From assembly GCF_039975415.1 (NCBI RefSeq), contig NZ_JBDWHD010000005.1: a stretch of DNA of 64,000 bases, one strand, 5' to 3'. The notes under the pieces were generated by a model. The model saw only the letters and a program-made list of their open reading frames with translations. It had not been told where the DNA came from and made no database searches. This document shows, piece by piece, positions 53,159-62,300 of this stretch. Origin of the DNA: Ascidiaceihabitans sp039975415 (GTDB lineage: Bacteria; Pseudomonadota; Alphaproteobacteria; Rhodobacterales; Rhodobacteraceae). Made by a program: the position numbers and the translations under genes. The number at the start of each line of letters is the position of its first letter. The first letter of the stretch is position 1.

Positions 53159-54238
53159 CTAGGGATGACAGCGCTTTACCATGCCAAACAAATCCCGTGG
53201 ATCATCGGGATCGGCCAGCAAATCCAATGCCTCAAAAAAATCGCTGCCCACAATCTGGTCGCGAATGAACCGCAAGGCACTGAAATCTTCGATGGCAAAC
53301 CCGACGCTGTCAAACAATGTGATCTGGTCTTGCGATGTGCGCCCCTGCGCTTGTCCGGTCATGACCTGCCAAAGCTCTGTCACGGGGTGGTCTTCTGCCA
53401 ATTGCTGGATTTCGCCTTCGATGCGGGTCTGGGGCGGATATTCTACAAAGATGTTTGCGCGGTGCAGGATGGCTTCCGCCAGTTCCGTTTTGCCCGGACA
53501 GTCCCCCCCGATGGCGTTGATGTGGACACCTGCGCCGACCATGTTGTCGGACAATACGGTCGCGTTTTGCTTGTCTGCTGTGCAAGTGGTGATGATGTGC
53601 GCGCCCTGAATGGCGTCCTGTGCCGATGTGCAGCAGGTGACTTTCAAACCGGTTCCGGCCAGATTGCGCGCCGCTTTTTCCGTAGCAGTGGGATCAATGT
53701 CGAACAATCGCACTTCTTCGATGCCCACGATAGCTTGCAAAGCGACTGCCTGAAATTCAGACTGGGCCCCGTTGCCGATCATGGCCATCACACGGGCGCC
53801 TTTGGGCGCCAACATCTTGGCCATCACGGCTGATGTGGCCGCTGTGCGCAGCGCTGTCAGAAGGGTCATTTCGGTCAAAAGGACAGGATACCCTGTATCT
53901 ACATTTGCCAAAAGTCCAAACCCCACAACGGTTTGCAGCCCGCTTTTGATGTTCTTTGGGTGGCAGTTTACGTATTTAAACCCATAGTCTAAACCATCAG
54001 AGGTCGGCATCAATTCCATCACCCCGTCTTCGGTGTGGCTGCCCAACCGGGGCGTTTTGTCAAAGCTTTCCCAGCGTTTGAAATCATCCTCGATATAGGC
54101 TGCGATGCCTTTTAGCGTGTCTTGCATGCCGATGTGGTGCACCAAACGCATCATGTTCTCGACAGAGACAAACGGGACCATAGCGGCCTTCGAGGGGGTC
54201 AAATGCGCAGATGTTTTGTGTTCCGGCAAAGCGTTCAT
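53159..54238 (-). CDS. Ornithine cyclodeaminase
   Basis: A 359-residue enzyme of the OCD/mu-crystallin family that turns L-ornithine into proline and ammonia using NAD. VNCHPKNIKSGLQTVVGFGL is the substrate region; AMIGNGAQSEFQAVAL is the Rossmann loop with LFDIDPTATEKAA, and AIGGDCPGKTELAE includes the catalytic Asp. The ATG at 54238 has AGGAGA upstream. It follows the arginase gene by 19 bp, a classic arginine to proline route. Confidence 0.95.
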   Translation of the reverse strand: MNALPEHKTSAHLTPSKAAMVPFVSVENMMRLVHHIGMQDTLKGIAAYIEDDFKRWESFDKTPRLGSHTEDGVMELMPTSDGLDYGFKYVNCHPKNIKSGLQTVVGFGLLANVDTGYPVLLTEMTLLTALRTAATSAVMAKMLAPKGARVMAMIGNGAQSEFQAVALQAIVGIEEVRLFDIDPTATEKAARNLAGTGLKVTCCTSAQDAIQGAHIITTCTADKQNATVLSDNMVGAGVHINAIGGDCPGKTELAEAILHRANIFVEYPPQTRIEGEIQQLAEDHPVTELWQVMTGQAQGRTSQDQITLFDSVGFAIEDFSALRFIRDQIVGSDFFEALDLLADPDDPRDLFGMVKRCHP

Positions 54239-54257
54239 GGGAAGTCTCCTGTGGTGT

Positions 54258-55184
54258 TTAGGCAAATGCGCGTGTCGGGCGGTCAAAGACAGTGCGGCCA
54301 AAAGCGGAAGCCGTCAGGTCGACCATCAATTGTGCAGTCCGGCCGCGCTCATCGAGAAACGGGTTCAATTCAACCAGATCAAGCGAGGTCATCAGGGCGC
54401 TGTCGTGCAACATTTCCATCACAAGATGGGCTTCGCGCACTGTCGCACCTCCGGGTACAGTGGTGCCAACGGCGGGGGCCACTGAAGGGTCAAGGAAATC
54501 GACATCCAATGACACATGCAGCAAGCCGTTTGCGTGGCGGACCTTGTTCAAAAACTGGGCCAATGGTGCCGCGATCCCGTGTTCGTCAATGGTGCGCATA
54601 TCGATGCCGGTGATCTGTGTGTCCTGAAGGGCCGCCCGCTCTGGTCCGTCGACCGACCGCAAACCCAACATTGTGACATTTTCATAGGGCACCGGATGTT
54701 CAAACATCGGAAAATCGTGAAATCCTGTGCGCCCTGTCAGATAGCCGACGGGCGTGCCGTGCAGGTTGCCAGAACTGGTGCTTTGCGGGGTATGGAAGTC
54801 GGTGTGGGCATCCAGCCATAACACAAACAACGGGCGGTCTTGTGCTGCGGCGTGGCGTGCCACACCCAGAACCGTGCCCAGTGACAAAGCGTGATCGCCC
54901 CCCATAAAGACGGGTAGGCTGTCTTGCATTGCTGTTTCGGCCACCCGCGCAAGGGCTGTTGTCCACCCGACGGTTTCAGGCAATGCAACCAGGCCACTTT
55001 GTTCGGCAATTGCGTTGGCATCGGGGGCGACATTGCCCAGATCATCGACTGTGTGACCCAACGATTGAAGGGCGGATGCGAGGCCAGCAGTGCGAAACGC
55101 ATCTGGGCCCATCAAGCACCCCTGTCTGGTTTTGCCACAATCCATAGGGGCGCCGATCAGTTTGATTGCGTGTGTTACGGTCAT
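54258..55184 (-). CDS. Arginase
   Basis: A 308-residue manganese ureohydrolase splitting arginine into ornithine and urea. Metal motifs are GGDHALSLGT, LWLDAHTDFHT (DAHxDxH) and SLDVDFLDPSVAP (DxDxxDP). GNLHGTPVGYLTG is the arginine-binding segment of true arginases. It is the first gene of the arginase-ornithine cyclodeaminase operon, divergent from an Lrp-type regulator. The urea it forms can feed the ure operon in this window. Confidence 0.96.
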   Translation of the reverse strand: MTVTHAIKLIGAPMDCGKTRQGCLMGPDAFRTAGLASALQSLGHTVDDLGNVAPDANAIAEQSGLVALPETVGWTTALARVAETAMQDSLPVFMGGDHALSLGTVLGVARHAAAQDRPLFVLWLDAHTDFHTPQSTSSGNLHGTPVGYLTGRTGFHDFPMFEHPVPYENVTMLGLRSVDGPERAALQDTQITGIDMRTIDEHGIAAPLAQFLNKVRHANGLLHVSLDVDFLDPSVAPAVGTTVPGGATVREAHLVMEMLHDSALMTSLDLVELNPFLDERGRTAQLMVDLTASAFGRTVFDRPTRAFA

Positions 55185-55246
55185 TGAGATTTCTCATTTT
55201 ATTGTCAAAACAGGAGATATCCGCGAAAATGTTCAGTAATAACTAC

Positions 55247-55264
55247 CCAAATTGATCAATTTGG
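55247..55264. promoter_or_regulatory. Perfect 18-bp palindrome, Lrp/arginase promoter
   Basis: CCAAATTGATCAATTTGG is its own complement. It lies 28 bp before the Lrp-type start and 62 bp before the arginase start, which fits an operator for the divergent AsnC/Lrp regulator. Confidence 0.7.
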
Positions 55265-55292
55265 ATGTATATGCGCCAAAATGGAGGTACAC

Positions 55293-55718
55293 ATGGACGA
55301 TACGGACTTAAAGTTGATTGCGGCTTTGCGCCAGGACGCGCGGGCATCGTTGTCGGACTTATCGGCCGCTCTTGGGATGTCGCGCACCACAGTGCGCGGC
55401 CGTATGGAACGGCTGAAGGCACGGGGTGACATTTTGGGCTTTTCGGTCGTTTTGCGCGAAGACAGCCTAAAAGATCCTGTGCGCGGTTTGATGATGATCG
55501 GCATCGAAGGCCGCGGCACGGACCGTATCATCCGGCATTTGAACGGATTAAGTGCGGTACGCGAGATTTACAGCACAAATGGCCGTTGGGACATCGTGGC
55601 TGAAATCGGAACCGACACATTGGAGAGTTTTGACCAATGTCTAAACCAGATCAGACGCCTGGATGGTATTGTCGCCAGCGAAACGAATTTACTGCTCTCG
55701 GCGAAAAAAGTGACTTAG
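55293..55718 (+). CDS. Lrp/AsnC-family regulator
   Basis: A 141-residue regulator with an N-terminal helix-turn-helix (ASLSDLSAALGMSRTTVRGRMERL) and a C-terminal RAM ligand domain (MIGIEGRGTDRIIRHLNGL...GRWDIVAEIGTDTLESF). ATG at 55293 has GGAGG eight bases upstream. Divergent from arginase, so it probably activates arginine/ornithine breakdown in response to one of those amino acids, as in related PutR/ArgR-like Lrp members. Its stop overlaps dsbB by four bases. Confidence 0.94.
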   Translation: MDDTDLKLIAALRQDARASLSDLSAALGMSRTTVRGRMERLKARGDILGFSVVLREDSLKDPVRGLMMIGIEGRGTDRIIRHLNGLSAVREIYSTNGRWDIVAEIGTDTLESFDQCLNQIRRLDGIVASETNLLLSAKKVT

Positions 55719-56176
55719 GCGCGCAGCTTTAGCGCTATCAACCATGCCAGACACAAACCGGATGACACCAACCCGTTCCAACCTGCCATGCTGATCCCGA
55801 ATAAATCCCATGGAATGTCATCGCAGCGCACCAATGGGGCTGTCAAAATCTGTTCAAGCAATTGATCGGCGCTCAGCGTGCCAATGTCGCCGGATGTGCA
55901 GGACGTTGGGCCTTCGAACCAACCTTGTTCCACACCTGCGTGATAAAACCCGTACCCCGCCGTGATGGCTGCGGCAATTGCGCCACAAATGATCCAAAGA
56001 ATGTGGGGCAGGGCCAGTGCCAGCACCCCAAAGGCGATGGCAGCAACATGGGGATAGCGTTGCGTTATGCACAGCTTGCACGGGGCCAAACCACCCAAAT
56101 GCTGAAAGGCAAAGGCCGCCAGCAACAGCGCAAGCGATCCACCTGCGGCGATTACAATCCAATAAGACCGCGTCAT
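55715..56176 (-). CDS. dsbB: Disulfide bond formation protein B
   Basis: A 153-residue four-helix membrane oxidase that passes electrons from DsbA to quinone. The first cysteine pair is in GGLAPCKLCITQRYPH (CxxC) and the second pair in SCTSGDIGTL and LVRCDDIPWD, so all four catalytic cysteines are present. It overlaps the YqaA-type gene by four bases (ATGA) and converges on the Lrp gene. Confidence 0.95.
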   Translation of the reverse strand: MTRSYWIVIAAGGSLALLLAAFAFQHLGGLAPCKLCITQRYPHVAAIAFGVLALALPHILWIICGAIAAAITAGYGFYHAGVEQGWFEGPTSCTSGDIGTLSADQLLEQILTAPLVRCDDIPWDLFGISMAGWNGLVSSGLCLAWLIALKLRA

Positions 56177-56751
56177 ATTTTGCCCAATGCATAAAAGGTC
56201 GTGATCAGCACCACGATCGCCAGCATCAGGATAAGGCCAAGATAGCGTTCTATGAAATCACGAACCCTTGGGCCGAAGGTATGAAGCAGCCATGCCACCA
56301 GAAAGAAACGCAAGCCCCGCGCCAGAATTGATGTTGCGATGAAGGTCATAAGGGGCATGCCGGTCCAACCGGACATGACCGTGATGACTTTGTAAGGGAA
56401 AGGCGTGATGCCTGCGGTCAACACGGCCCAAAAGCCGAAATCGTTGAATTTGGTGCTGAATTCCTGCATCGCGTCGGCTTTGCCCAATGCAGCCAGCATT
56501 GGTTGGCCGATGGTTTCATAGGCCATTGCCCCAATCGCATATCCAAGCAATCCGCCCAAAACGGATGCCACCAAACCAACGCCGGCAATTTTGAACGCGC
56601 GATGAGGGGCTGCCAGAATCATGGGAATCATCAAGAGGTCCGGGGGAATCGGAAAAAACGAACTTTCCGCGAAAGCGACGATGGCCAAAATCCACATCGC
56701 TTTGGGGTGCTGCGCCCATTCCAGCATCTTAGCGTTCAAATTTTTGAACAT
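56173..56751 (-). CDS. YqaA-family (DedA/SNARE-associated) membrane protein
   Basis: A 192-residue inner-membrane protein of the YqaA group. It has a short amphipathic start, AESSFFPIPPDLLMIPMILA (typical PEASFFPIPPD signature), GGLLGYAIGAMAYE, and KFNDFGFWAVLTAGITPFPYKVI, the conserved family centre. Function of YqaA is not settled; DedA relatives handle lipid carriers. ATG at 56751 has AGGGG before it. First gene of a two-gene leftward unit with dsbB. Confidence 0.92.
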   Translation of the reverse strand: MFKNLNAKMLEWAQHPKAMWILAIVAFAESSFFPIPPDLLMIPMILAAPHRAFKIAGVGLVASVLGGLLGYAIGAMAYETIGQPMLAALGKADAMQEFSTKFNDFGFWAVLTAGITPFPYKVITVMSGWTGMPLMTFIATSILARGLRFFLVAWLLHTFGPRVRDFIERYLGLILMLAIVVLITTFYALGKI

Positions 56752-56871
56752 TTTTACCCCTGTTTCCTGTTGAAAATAGGCCAGACCACGCAATTTATTC
56801 ACAGTCAAGGCGCAGGGGTGCAAAATGCGCTGGACGCGCCCGAAGCGTCGGGTTAAACGACGTCCCATGAG

Positions 56872-56957
56872 GCCCAAGTGGCGGAATGGTAGACGCGGTG
56901 GATTCAAAATCCACTTCTGTAACAGGAGTGCCGGTTCGAGTCCGGCCTTGGGTACCA
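56872..56957 (+). tRNA. tRNA-Leu(CAA)
   Basis: Class II tRNA with GCCCAAG/CTTGGGT acceptor stem, GTGGA/TCCAC anticodon stem and loop TTCAAAA (anticodon CAA), a long variable arm, T-arm GCCGG/CCGGC with TTCGAGT, and encoded CCA (56955-56957). No integrase or repeated 3' end was found nearby. Confidence 0.96.
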
Positions 56958-57334
56958 ACAGGTTTTAGCACCTGACCTCGAAACGCTAAATCCACCAAAT
57001 CCGGACACGACCTTAGACACTGTATTGGTGCACACCGGGCTGGCTGGTTTCTGCCAGTTTTCTATCGAACAAATAGAAGTTTTGGCGGCTTTCTGAGCCG
57101 CATTACGATTCGGTGAAATCCGCCACCGGTTCGGGCATCCGTGGACCATTTGCAGGCGCAACCCGTGCGATTTTTCCGATTTTCTTTGGTTTAACTCGAT
57201 AAATTGGGTCTTGGCGTCAACTTATCCACATAGATGTTGACGATAGGGGGCCACATGCCACTATAGAGCGCATATGGGCAAAGATGTCGCAGCGATGCGG
57301 CACTATAAGACAAGACTTGGGGGACAGTCGGGCA
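56958..57334. other. Non-coding region between tRNA-Leu and OmpA-like gene
   Basis: No supported gene in about 375 bp. Contains a small hairpin GCGGCT/AGCCGC (57085-57101) and a perfect DnaA-box match TTATCCACA (57222-57230). One such 9-mer is expected by chance about every 130 kb, so little weight should be put on it. Confidence 0.45.
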
Positions 57335-58513
57335 ATGATAAAAGATATGTTAACAAAGAATTTGCCGTGGGCCGCGCCGGTAGTGGCGATCGGGCTTGCT
57401 GCATCTGGCGTTTTTGATCGCGGCGAAAACGCCGAACCACAACAGGTTCAATCAACTGCAAATGTAGCCGCACCTGCTGCGGCAGTCGTACAACCACAAC
57501 CTGCACAAGTCGCTGCCACGACTTCAGTTGTGACCGACGAAAACGAGGTCAGCCAGACGTCAAACCTTGCGACGTCCTTCAATAGCTTGACGGCTGCAGG
57601 TGTGTTGGATCAATCGGTTGTGGCCGAGCCTGCGCAGCCTACACAAGTCGCTGCTGTTGAACCTGCACCTGCCGCGCCGCGCCAACCGTCGCTTGACGAT
57701 GATCCGGCCGGTTTCTTTGCTGCTGCACAGGCAAAGCTGGCGGCCAAGACATCATGCTACGAAGATTTGCGCAATCTGACCGAACAAGCGCGGGTATATT
57801 TCCCAAGCGGCGGTCTGACGGGCGGTGAACGTGGCATGGGGCAGGCGCGATTGATCGGCTTGGTGGCGCAAGAATGTCCCGGCGTTCAAATCATCGTCGA
57901 AGGCCATTCCGACCCGTCTGGCGATCCGGAGGTGAACCTGCGTCTCAGCCGCCAGCGCGCGGAAGCCATCGTGGCGCGTGTTGCGGCGTCTGGCATCAAC
58001 ACGTCCAATTTTATCGTCAAAGGTATGGGGCAATCGGTTCCATCGACGGTACGCGGTCCGAAGCCTGCCAGCTTTTATGACCGCCGTGTCGAATTTGACG
58101 TTGTGCAAACACGCGTCTCTGCGACTTTGAACAGCGCTGCACCACGTCCGCTTGCGCCCTGTGTTGCACAGCTGAAGGATGCCGTGTCGCAGGTTAAAGT
58201 GTTTTACGCGCCGCGCTCGATCACGTCGTCTGCATCTGACATGCAAGCTGCTTTGAACCTTGCGATCAAAGCATCGGCGTGCCCGCAGGCGCGTTTGCGT
58301 GTTGTGGGTCAACACACAGATCAGGAAGGTGTGGGCGAGACACCTGCAACGGGCCGGTTGCGTGCAGCCGCTTTGATGAGCGCGTTGGTCGGTCAAGGCA
58401 TCGAGTCGACACAAGTCATCATCGCTGCGCCGTCATGGTCGCAAACAGACCCGGATCAGCCAGGCCTCAGCAGCAGCCGCATCGACTTTGATGTGATTGT
58501 CGACGAAGGCTGA
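57335..58513 (+). CDS. Double OmpA-like domain envelope protein
   Basis: A 392-residue protein with an N-terminal hydrophobic segment (LPWAAPVVAIGLAASGVF) acting as signal or anchor, an Ala/Pro/Gln-rich linker (about 40-150), then two OmpA C-terminal type domains: first with IIVEGHSDPSGDPEVNLRLS RQRAE and NFIVKGMGQSVPS, second with LRVVGQHTDQEGVGETPATG and FYAPRSITSSASDMQ. Both have peptidoglycan-contact Asp/Arg positions roughly intact. It likely ties the envelope to peptidoglycan. I start at 57335 (GGGGGAC upstream); a terminator follows. Confidence 0.88.
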   Translation: MIKDMLTKNLPWAAPVVAIGLAASGVFDRGENAEPQQVQSTANVAAPAAAVVQPQPAQVAATTSVVTDENEVSQTSNLATSFNSLTAAGVLDQSVVAEPAQPTQVAAVEPAPAAPRQPSLDDDPAGFFAAAQAKLAAKTSCYEDLRNLTEQARVYFPSGGLTGGERGMGQARLIGLVAQECPGVQIIVEGHSDPSGDPEVNLRLSRQRAEAIVARVAASGINTSNFIVKGMGQSVPSTVRGPKPASFYDRRVEFDVVQTRVSATLNSAAPRPLAPCVAQLKDAVSQVKVFYAPRSITSSASDMQAALNLAIKASACPQARLRVVGQHTDQEGVGETPATGRLRAAALMSALVGQGIESTQVIIAAPSWSQTDPDQPGLSSSRIDFDVIVDEG

Positions 58514-58546
58514 ACACGGCTAAAATTCGATCTACTTTGCGCGTTA

Positions 58547-58582
58547 AAGCACCTGGCACCTTGCCGGGTGCTTTTCTTTTTT
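58547..58582 (+). terminator. Terminator of the OmpA-like gene
   Basis: AAGCACCTGGC (58547-58557) pairs with GCCGGGTGCTT (58563-58573) with one G-U pair and a 5-base loop; a T-rich tail TTCTTTTTT follows. Confidence 0.9.
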
Positions 58583-59395
58583 GACGCCCTGTTTTTCAAA
58601 TCTGGGTCCTCATTGATCCGGGGTCCGGATCGTCTGAAACCGAGCATTGTCTCGCGGGCACAGAAGGGGCGCTTTATTGATTTGATTCGTCTCAGATTGT
58701 GGCGATCTTCGCGGTTATGGCGAACCAGTTTTGGCTATTTTCAACGATTGGTTCTTTTTCATGAACAGCTTGTGAACAAAAAACAGCGACGGTTCGTGGG
58801 GGCTTTGCCAAGGCATAGTATTTGGCATTGTGGGTGGTTTTGGAAACAATTCTATTGCAGGGTATGTCCGACTTATGTGGCTCAATCCGCTAAACCCAAG
58901 GTTTGTAACGGATTTATTGGAAATTCCTTTGTTTTCATATCGAGAACGCAGATTCAATTGATGATTGAATCGTGGAAAATTACTCTACACACGCTCCGGT
59001 TGGAACGCATCAAATGTGGGATTTTAATCGTATTTTTCCCTTTTGCTAAAGGTCCTGCTTTGAGTATGAGTGAACCTGCCTAACTGGGGGGCGATGTCTG
59101 TAGGTCACGGGGGCGACCGCACAATGACGCATCAAATCAGATGCGGAGGACGTGCGTTCGCAGTGTTGTTATGCACAACATTTGTGACGTTTGTGTGAAG
59201 GAGTGTTTTAGGTCTTACAAAGGCCTAAATTACGCCCTTCTGATGGCCTGTTTTCAGGGCATTCCTCCTATTTATGTTGATGAACGTTGTGCGGGTCGCC
59301 CATTGACCAAGTGCATCGTCTCCGACGGGTTAAAAATTCAGAGTTCGCATGCGTGCGACAAGCGTGTTGTACGCAATAACGAGGAGCGATAAGAT
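58583..59395. promoter_or_regulatory. Long non-coding leader before the RTX surface protein
   Basis: About 810 bp without a supported gene; the open frame across it (to 59083) has odd composition (Trp, Arg and Phe-rich) and no ribosome site. Visible is an inverted repeat GATTCAAT/ATTGAATC (58951-58971, 5-base spacer). GAGGAG directly precedes the downstream ATG. The length suggests a heavily regulated promoter, common for giant adhesin genes. Confidence 0.5.
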
Positions 59396-62300
59396 ATGGC
59401 TGACAACTTCAATGACCCCTTTGCGGGAAACCTTGTAGGCCTTTGGGATTTCTTGAACGGGAGCGAACTCGATGACACGGGTGTTGCAGACGGCGTTAGC
59501 CAGGACGGTTGGTTGCACGGCAACGCAAACATCGCCGGTGACCAGCTGCACCTTGATGGAAATGGTGACCGTTTTGAAGTTGACGGCGAAATTGTAGGTA
59601 GTTCTGCCGGCGACAGCCCGAACGCTGGTGACGACGACCCGTTCCAGTTGGACGAAGGCACGCTCTCAATACAGTTCAATCAAACTGCGCATGTTGGTTC
59701 GAGCGATGACGTTGTCGTGTCACGCGGTGAAACGGCTGATATCGCTACCGAAGGTGCCTTTGAAATTCGTGTGTCCGAAGACGGTCGCGTTGGCGTCATG
59801 CACTGCGTGCCGGGTGACGATCTGATCCAATGGACAGACGCAAACTTTTTGGACCAAGGCGACGACGTCAAAGTAACCTACACTTGGGACATCAACAGCG
59901 GCGGTACATTCCGTGTTGAAAACCTGACGACAGGTGAAACACACAGCGTTGATAACAACGTGACTGGTCTGACAATGGATATTGGGGATCAAGACGACGA
60001 AAGCTGGACAGTCGGCGCACGTGAATCAGATGACGGTGTGCATTCGCAGTATTTCAATGGCACCGTTGATTATCTTGCCATCTATGACGTCGACATCATC
60101 AACAACCCACCAGCATTGCCTGCGGACGGTATTGTTGATGGTACAAACAATGCAGACCTGATTGACGTTAACTACAATGGCGATCCAGAAGGCGACCGCA
60201 TCGACAATAACGACGAAATCCTCGCGGGCGAAGGCCCTCAGGACGATATCGTTGATGCGTTAGGTGGCGATGACACAATCAACTCCGGGGAAGGCAATGA
60301 TGAAGTGTTTGCCGGAAGCGGCTCAGATTACGCCGAAGGTGGCACAGGTGACGATGTATTGTACGGTGATGGTGGAGCCGGTGGCCCAGACAACGGTCCG
60401 GACGGTGACGACACATTGTTAGGTGGCGAAGGTCAGGACACGATCTTTGGTGAAGGCGGAAATGACGTTCTTCTGGGCGGCTCCGGCGATGACAGCATCG
60501 ACGGCGGCGCTGATGATGACCTGATCTACGGCGACAATGGCGACAATGGCGGCAATGGTGGAGGGAACCCTAATTCCGTCCAAGTCACCGAAGGCGACAG
60601 CAGCTTCTCTGTAGATTTTGACACGGATGACTGCGTACATACCGAAGATGTCTGGTTTGCAACCGAGGCCGGAGAACCGACAACGCTTAAGGTGAACAAA
60701 TCCATCGAAAGCTATAACAGTACAGGGTTCAACGGATATGACACAGAAAGTGACGACGAAGCCGGCGAGGGTGACAACCTATACGCATTCCGCGGCACAG
60801 TTGTAAAATTCACGGTAAAAGTCAGCAACACCTCTGATGTGACGGCGACGGGTGTGGTTCTTGAAGATTCAATTCCCGAGAACATCGATATTTGGCAGCC
60901 TGGACAAGACACTGTTACCTCTGAAACTGGAGACGCTTGGAACAACACATTCTGGGGCAACAATTTCAATCCTGCGTTACTTGAAGTTGGCGACACATCA
61001 AACGGCACAGTTCAGATCACCGAACCTGGTTTGGCGCCGTCCGGGCAAATTCTTGGCGCAGGCAGCAGCTATGGGTTGCCAGAAGGACAAGTACGTTGGG
61101 AACTTGGCGAGCCGTTAGAGCCAGGTGAATCCGTTGAACTCGTCTATTACGGGATACGTGGTGCTGGTGCCTATGATTACGCAAATGGCACAGAGTTCGA
61201 CACTCAAACCGTGATTGTTGAAGTCGACCAAGAGTTGTCGAACGAAAGCGTAACCGCTGATTCAGAGGCAGTGCGCTGGATTTCTCCGATCGCGTTTGAC
61301 CTGAACGACAACGGTGAAATCGACACGACGGGTGATTCAACAGAGATCGGGCACGATTACAACGGCGGTGACACCGTTAATTTCGACCTTGATGATGATG
61401 GCACTCTGGATGAAATCGAATGGTTAGACGGCTCCGGTGACGGTTTGCTGATCGACTTGGACGTGGTTGCGGCTGAAGGCGGCAATGTTGACGGTTCAGC
61501 CCTGTTTGGCGACGAAGGCGGCGAATGGGCCAACGGTTATGAAAAACTGTCCGACCTGAAAGACACCAACAACGATGGCGTCGTTTCTGGTAGCGAGCTG
61601 GATGGTTTGGCCGTTTGGGTTGATGACGGCGACGGTGTTCTGGAAACAGGCGAACTGAAAACCCTTGACGAATTGGGTATTAACGAGATTTCGACCGCAC
61701 ATACTGTCGATAGCGAAGGCCGTATGGTCTCTGAGACCAAATTGGATGCGGAAGCACTTGGAACTGTTACCTATAGCCTCGAAGGCCCAGATGCGGGGTT
61801 CTTCCAGATTGATGAAGATACCGGCGAAGTCACATACGCAAATGGGTTTGTTCCAAATTTTGATAACCCGTCCGACCAAGATGGCGACAACATCTATGAA
61901 CTTGTTGTGGTGCGTGATGGCGACAACCTGAGCGAACCGCAGCGTGAAGATTTGCGTGTTCAAGTCAACGACGAAGACGATACCAATGACGACGTGATTG
62001 CGGGCGGCACTGGTAACGATACGATCTTTGGCAACGAAGGCGATGATACAATCGACGGCGGCGCTGGTGATGACCTGATCTACGGCGACAATGGCGAAGA
62101 TACGTCCGGTTTGCCTGCCGCGCGCGAAATATTCCAGTGGGATGACGCACCAGGCTTCGGCAATAATAATACTGCGTCTGACTTCACTCAGGACACGGGG
62201 AATGCAAATGTCACATTCTCAATCCTGAACGCGTCCAACGGCGTCATAAACAAGTATGATACAGAGACGCAGTACACATCAGACCTTGATTCTGGCGTAA

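Noticed and set aside
56872..56957. tRNA-Leu as an integration site of a genomic island
   Set aside because: No integrase and no second copy of the tRNA 3' end were seen in the downstream sequence.
57222..57230. Replication-origin signal from a DnaA box
   Set aside because: A lone perfect 9-mer is expected by chance at this window size; no cluster of boxes or AT-rich unwinding region is present.
58568..59083. A 171-codon open frame on the plus strand
   Set aside because: It starts inside the terminator of the OmpA-like gene, has no ribosome site and has unusual Trp/Arg/Phe-rich composition without a recognisable fold.
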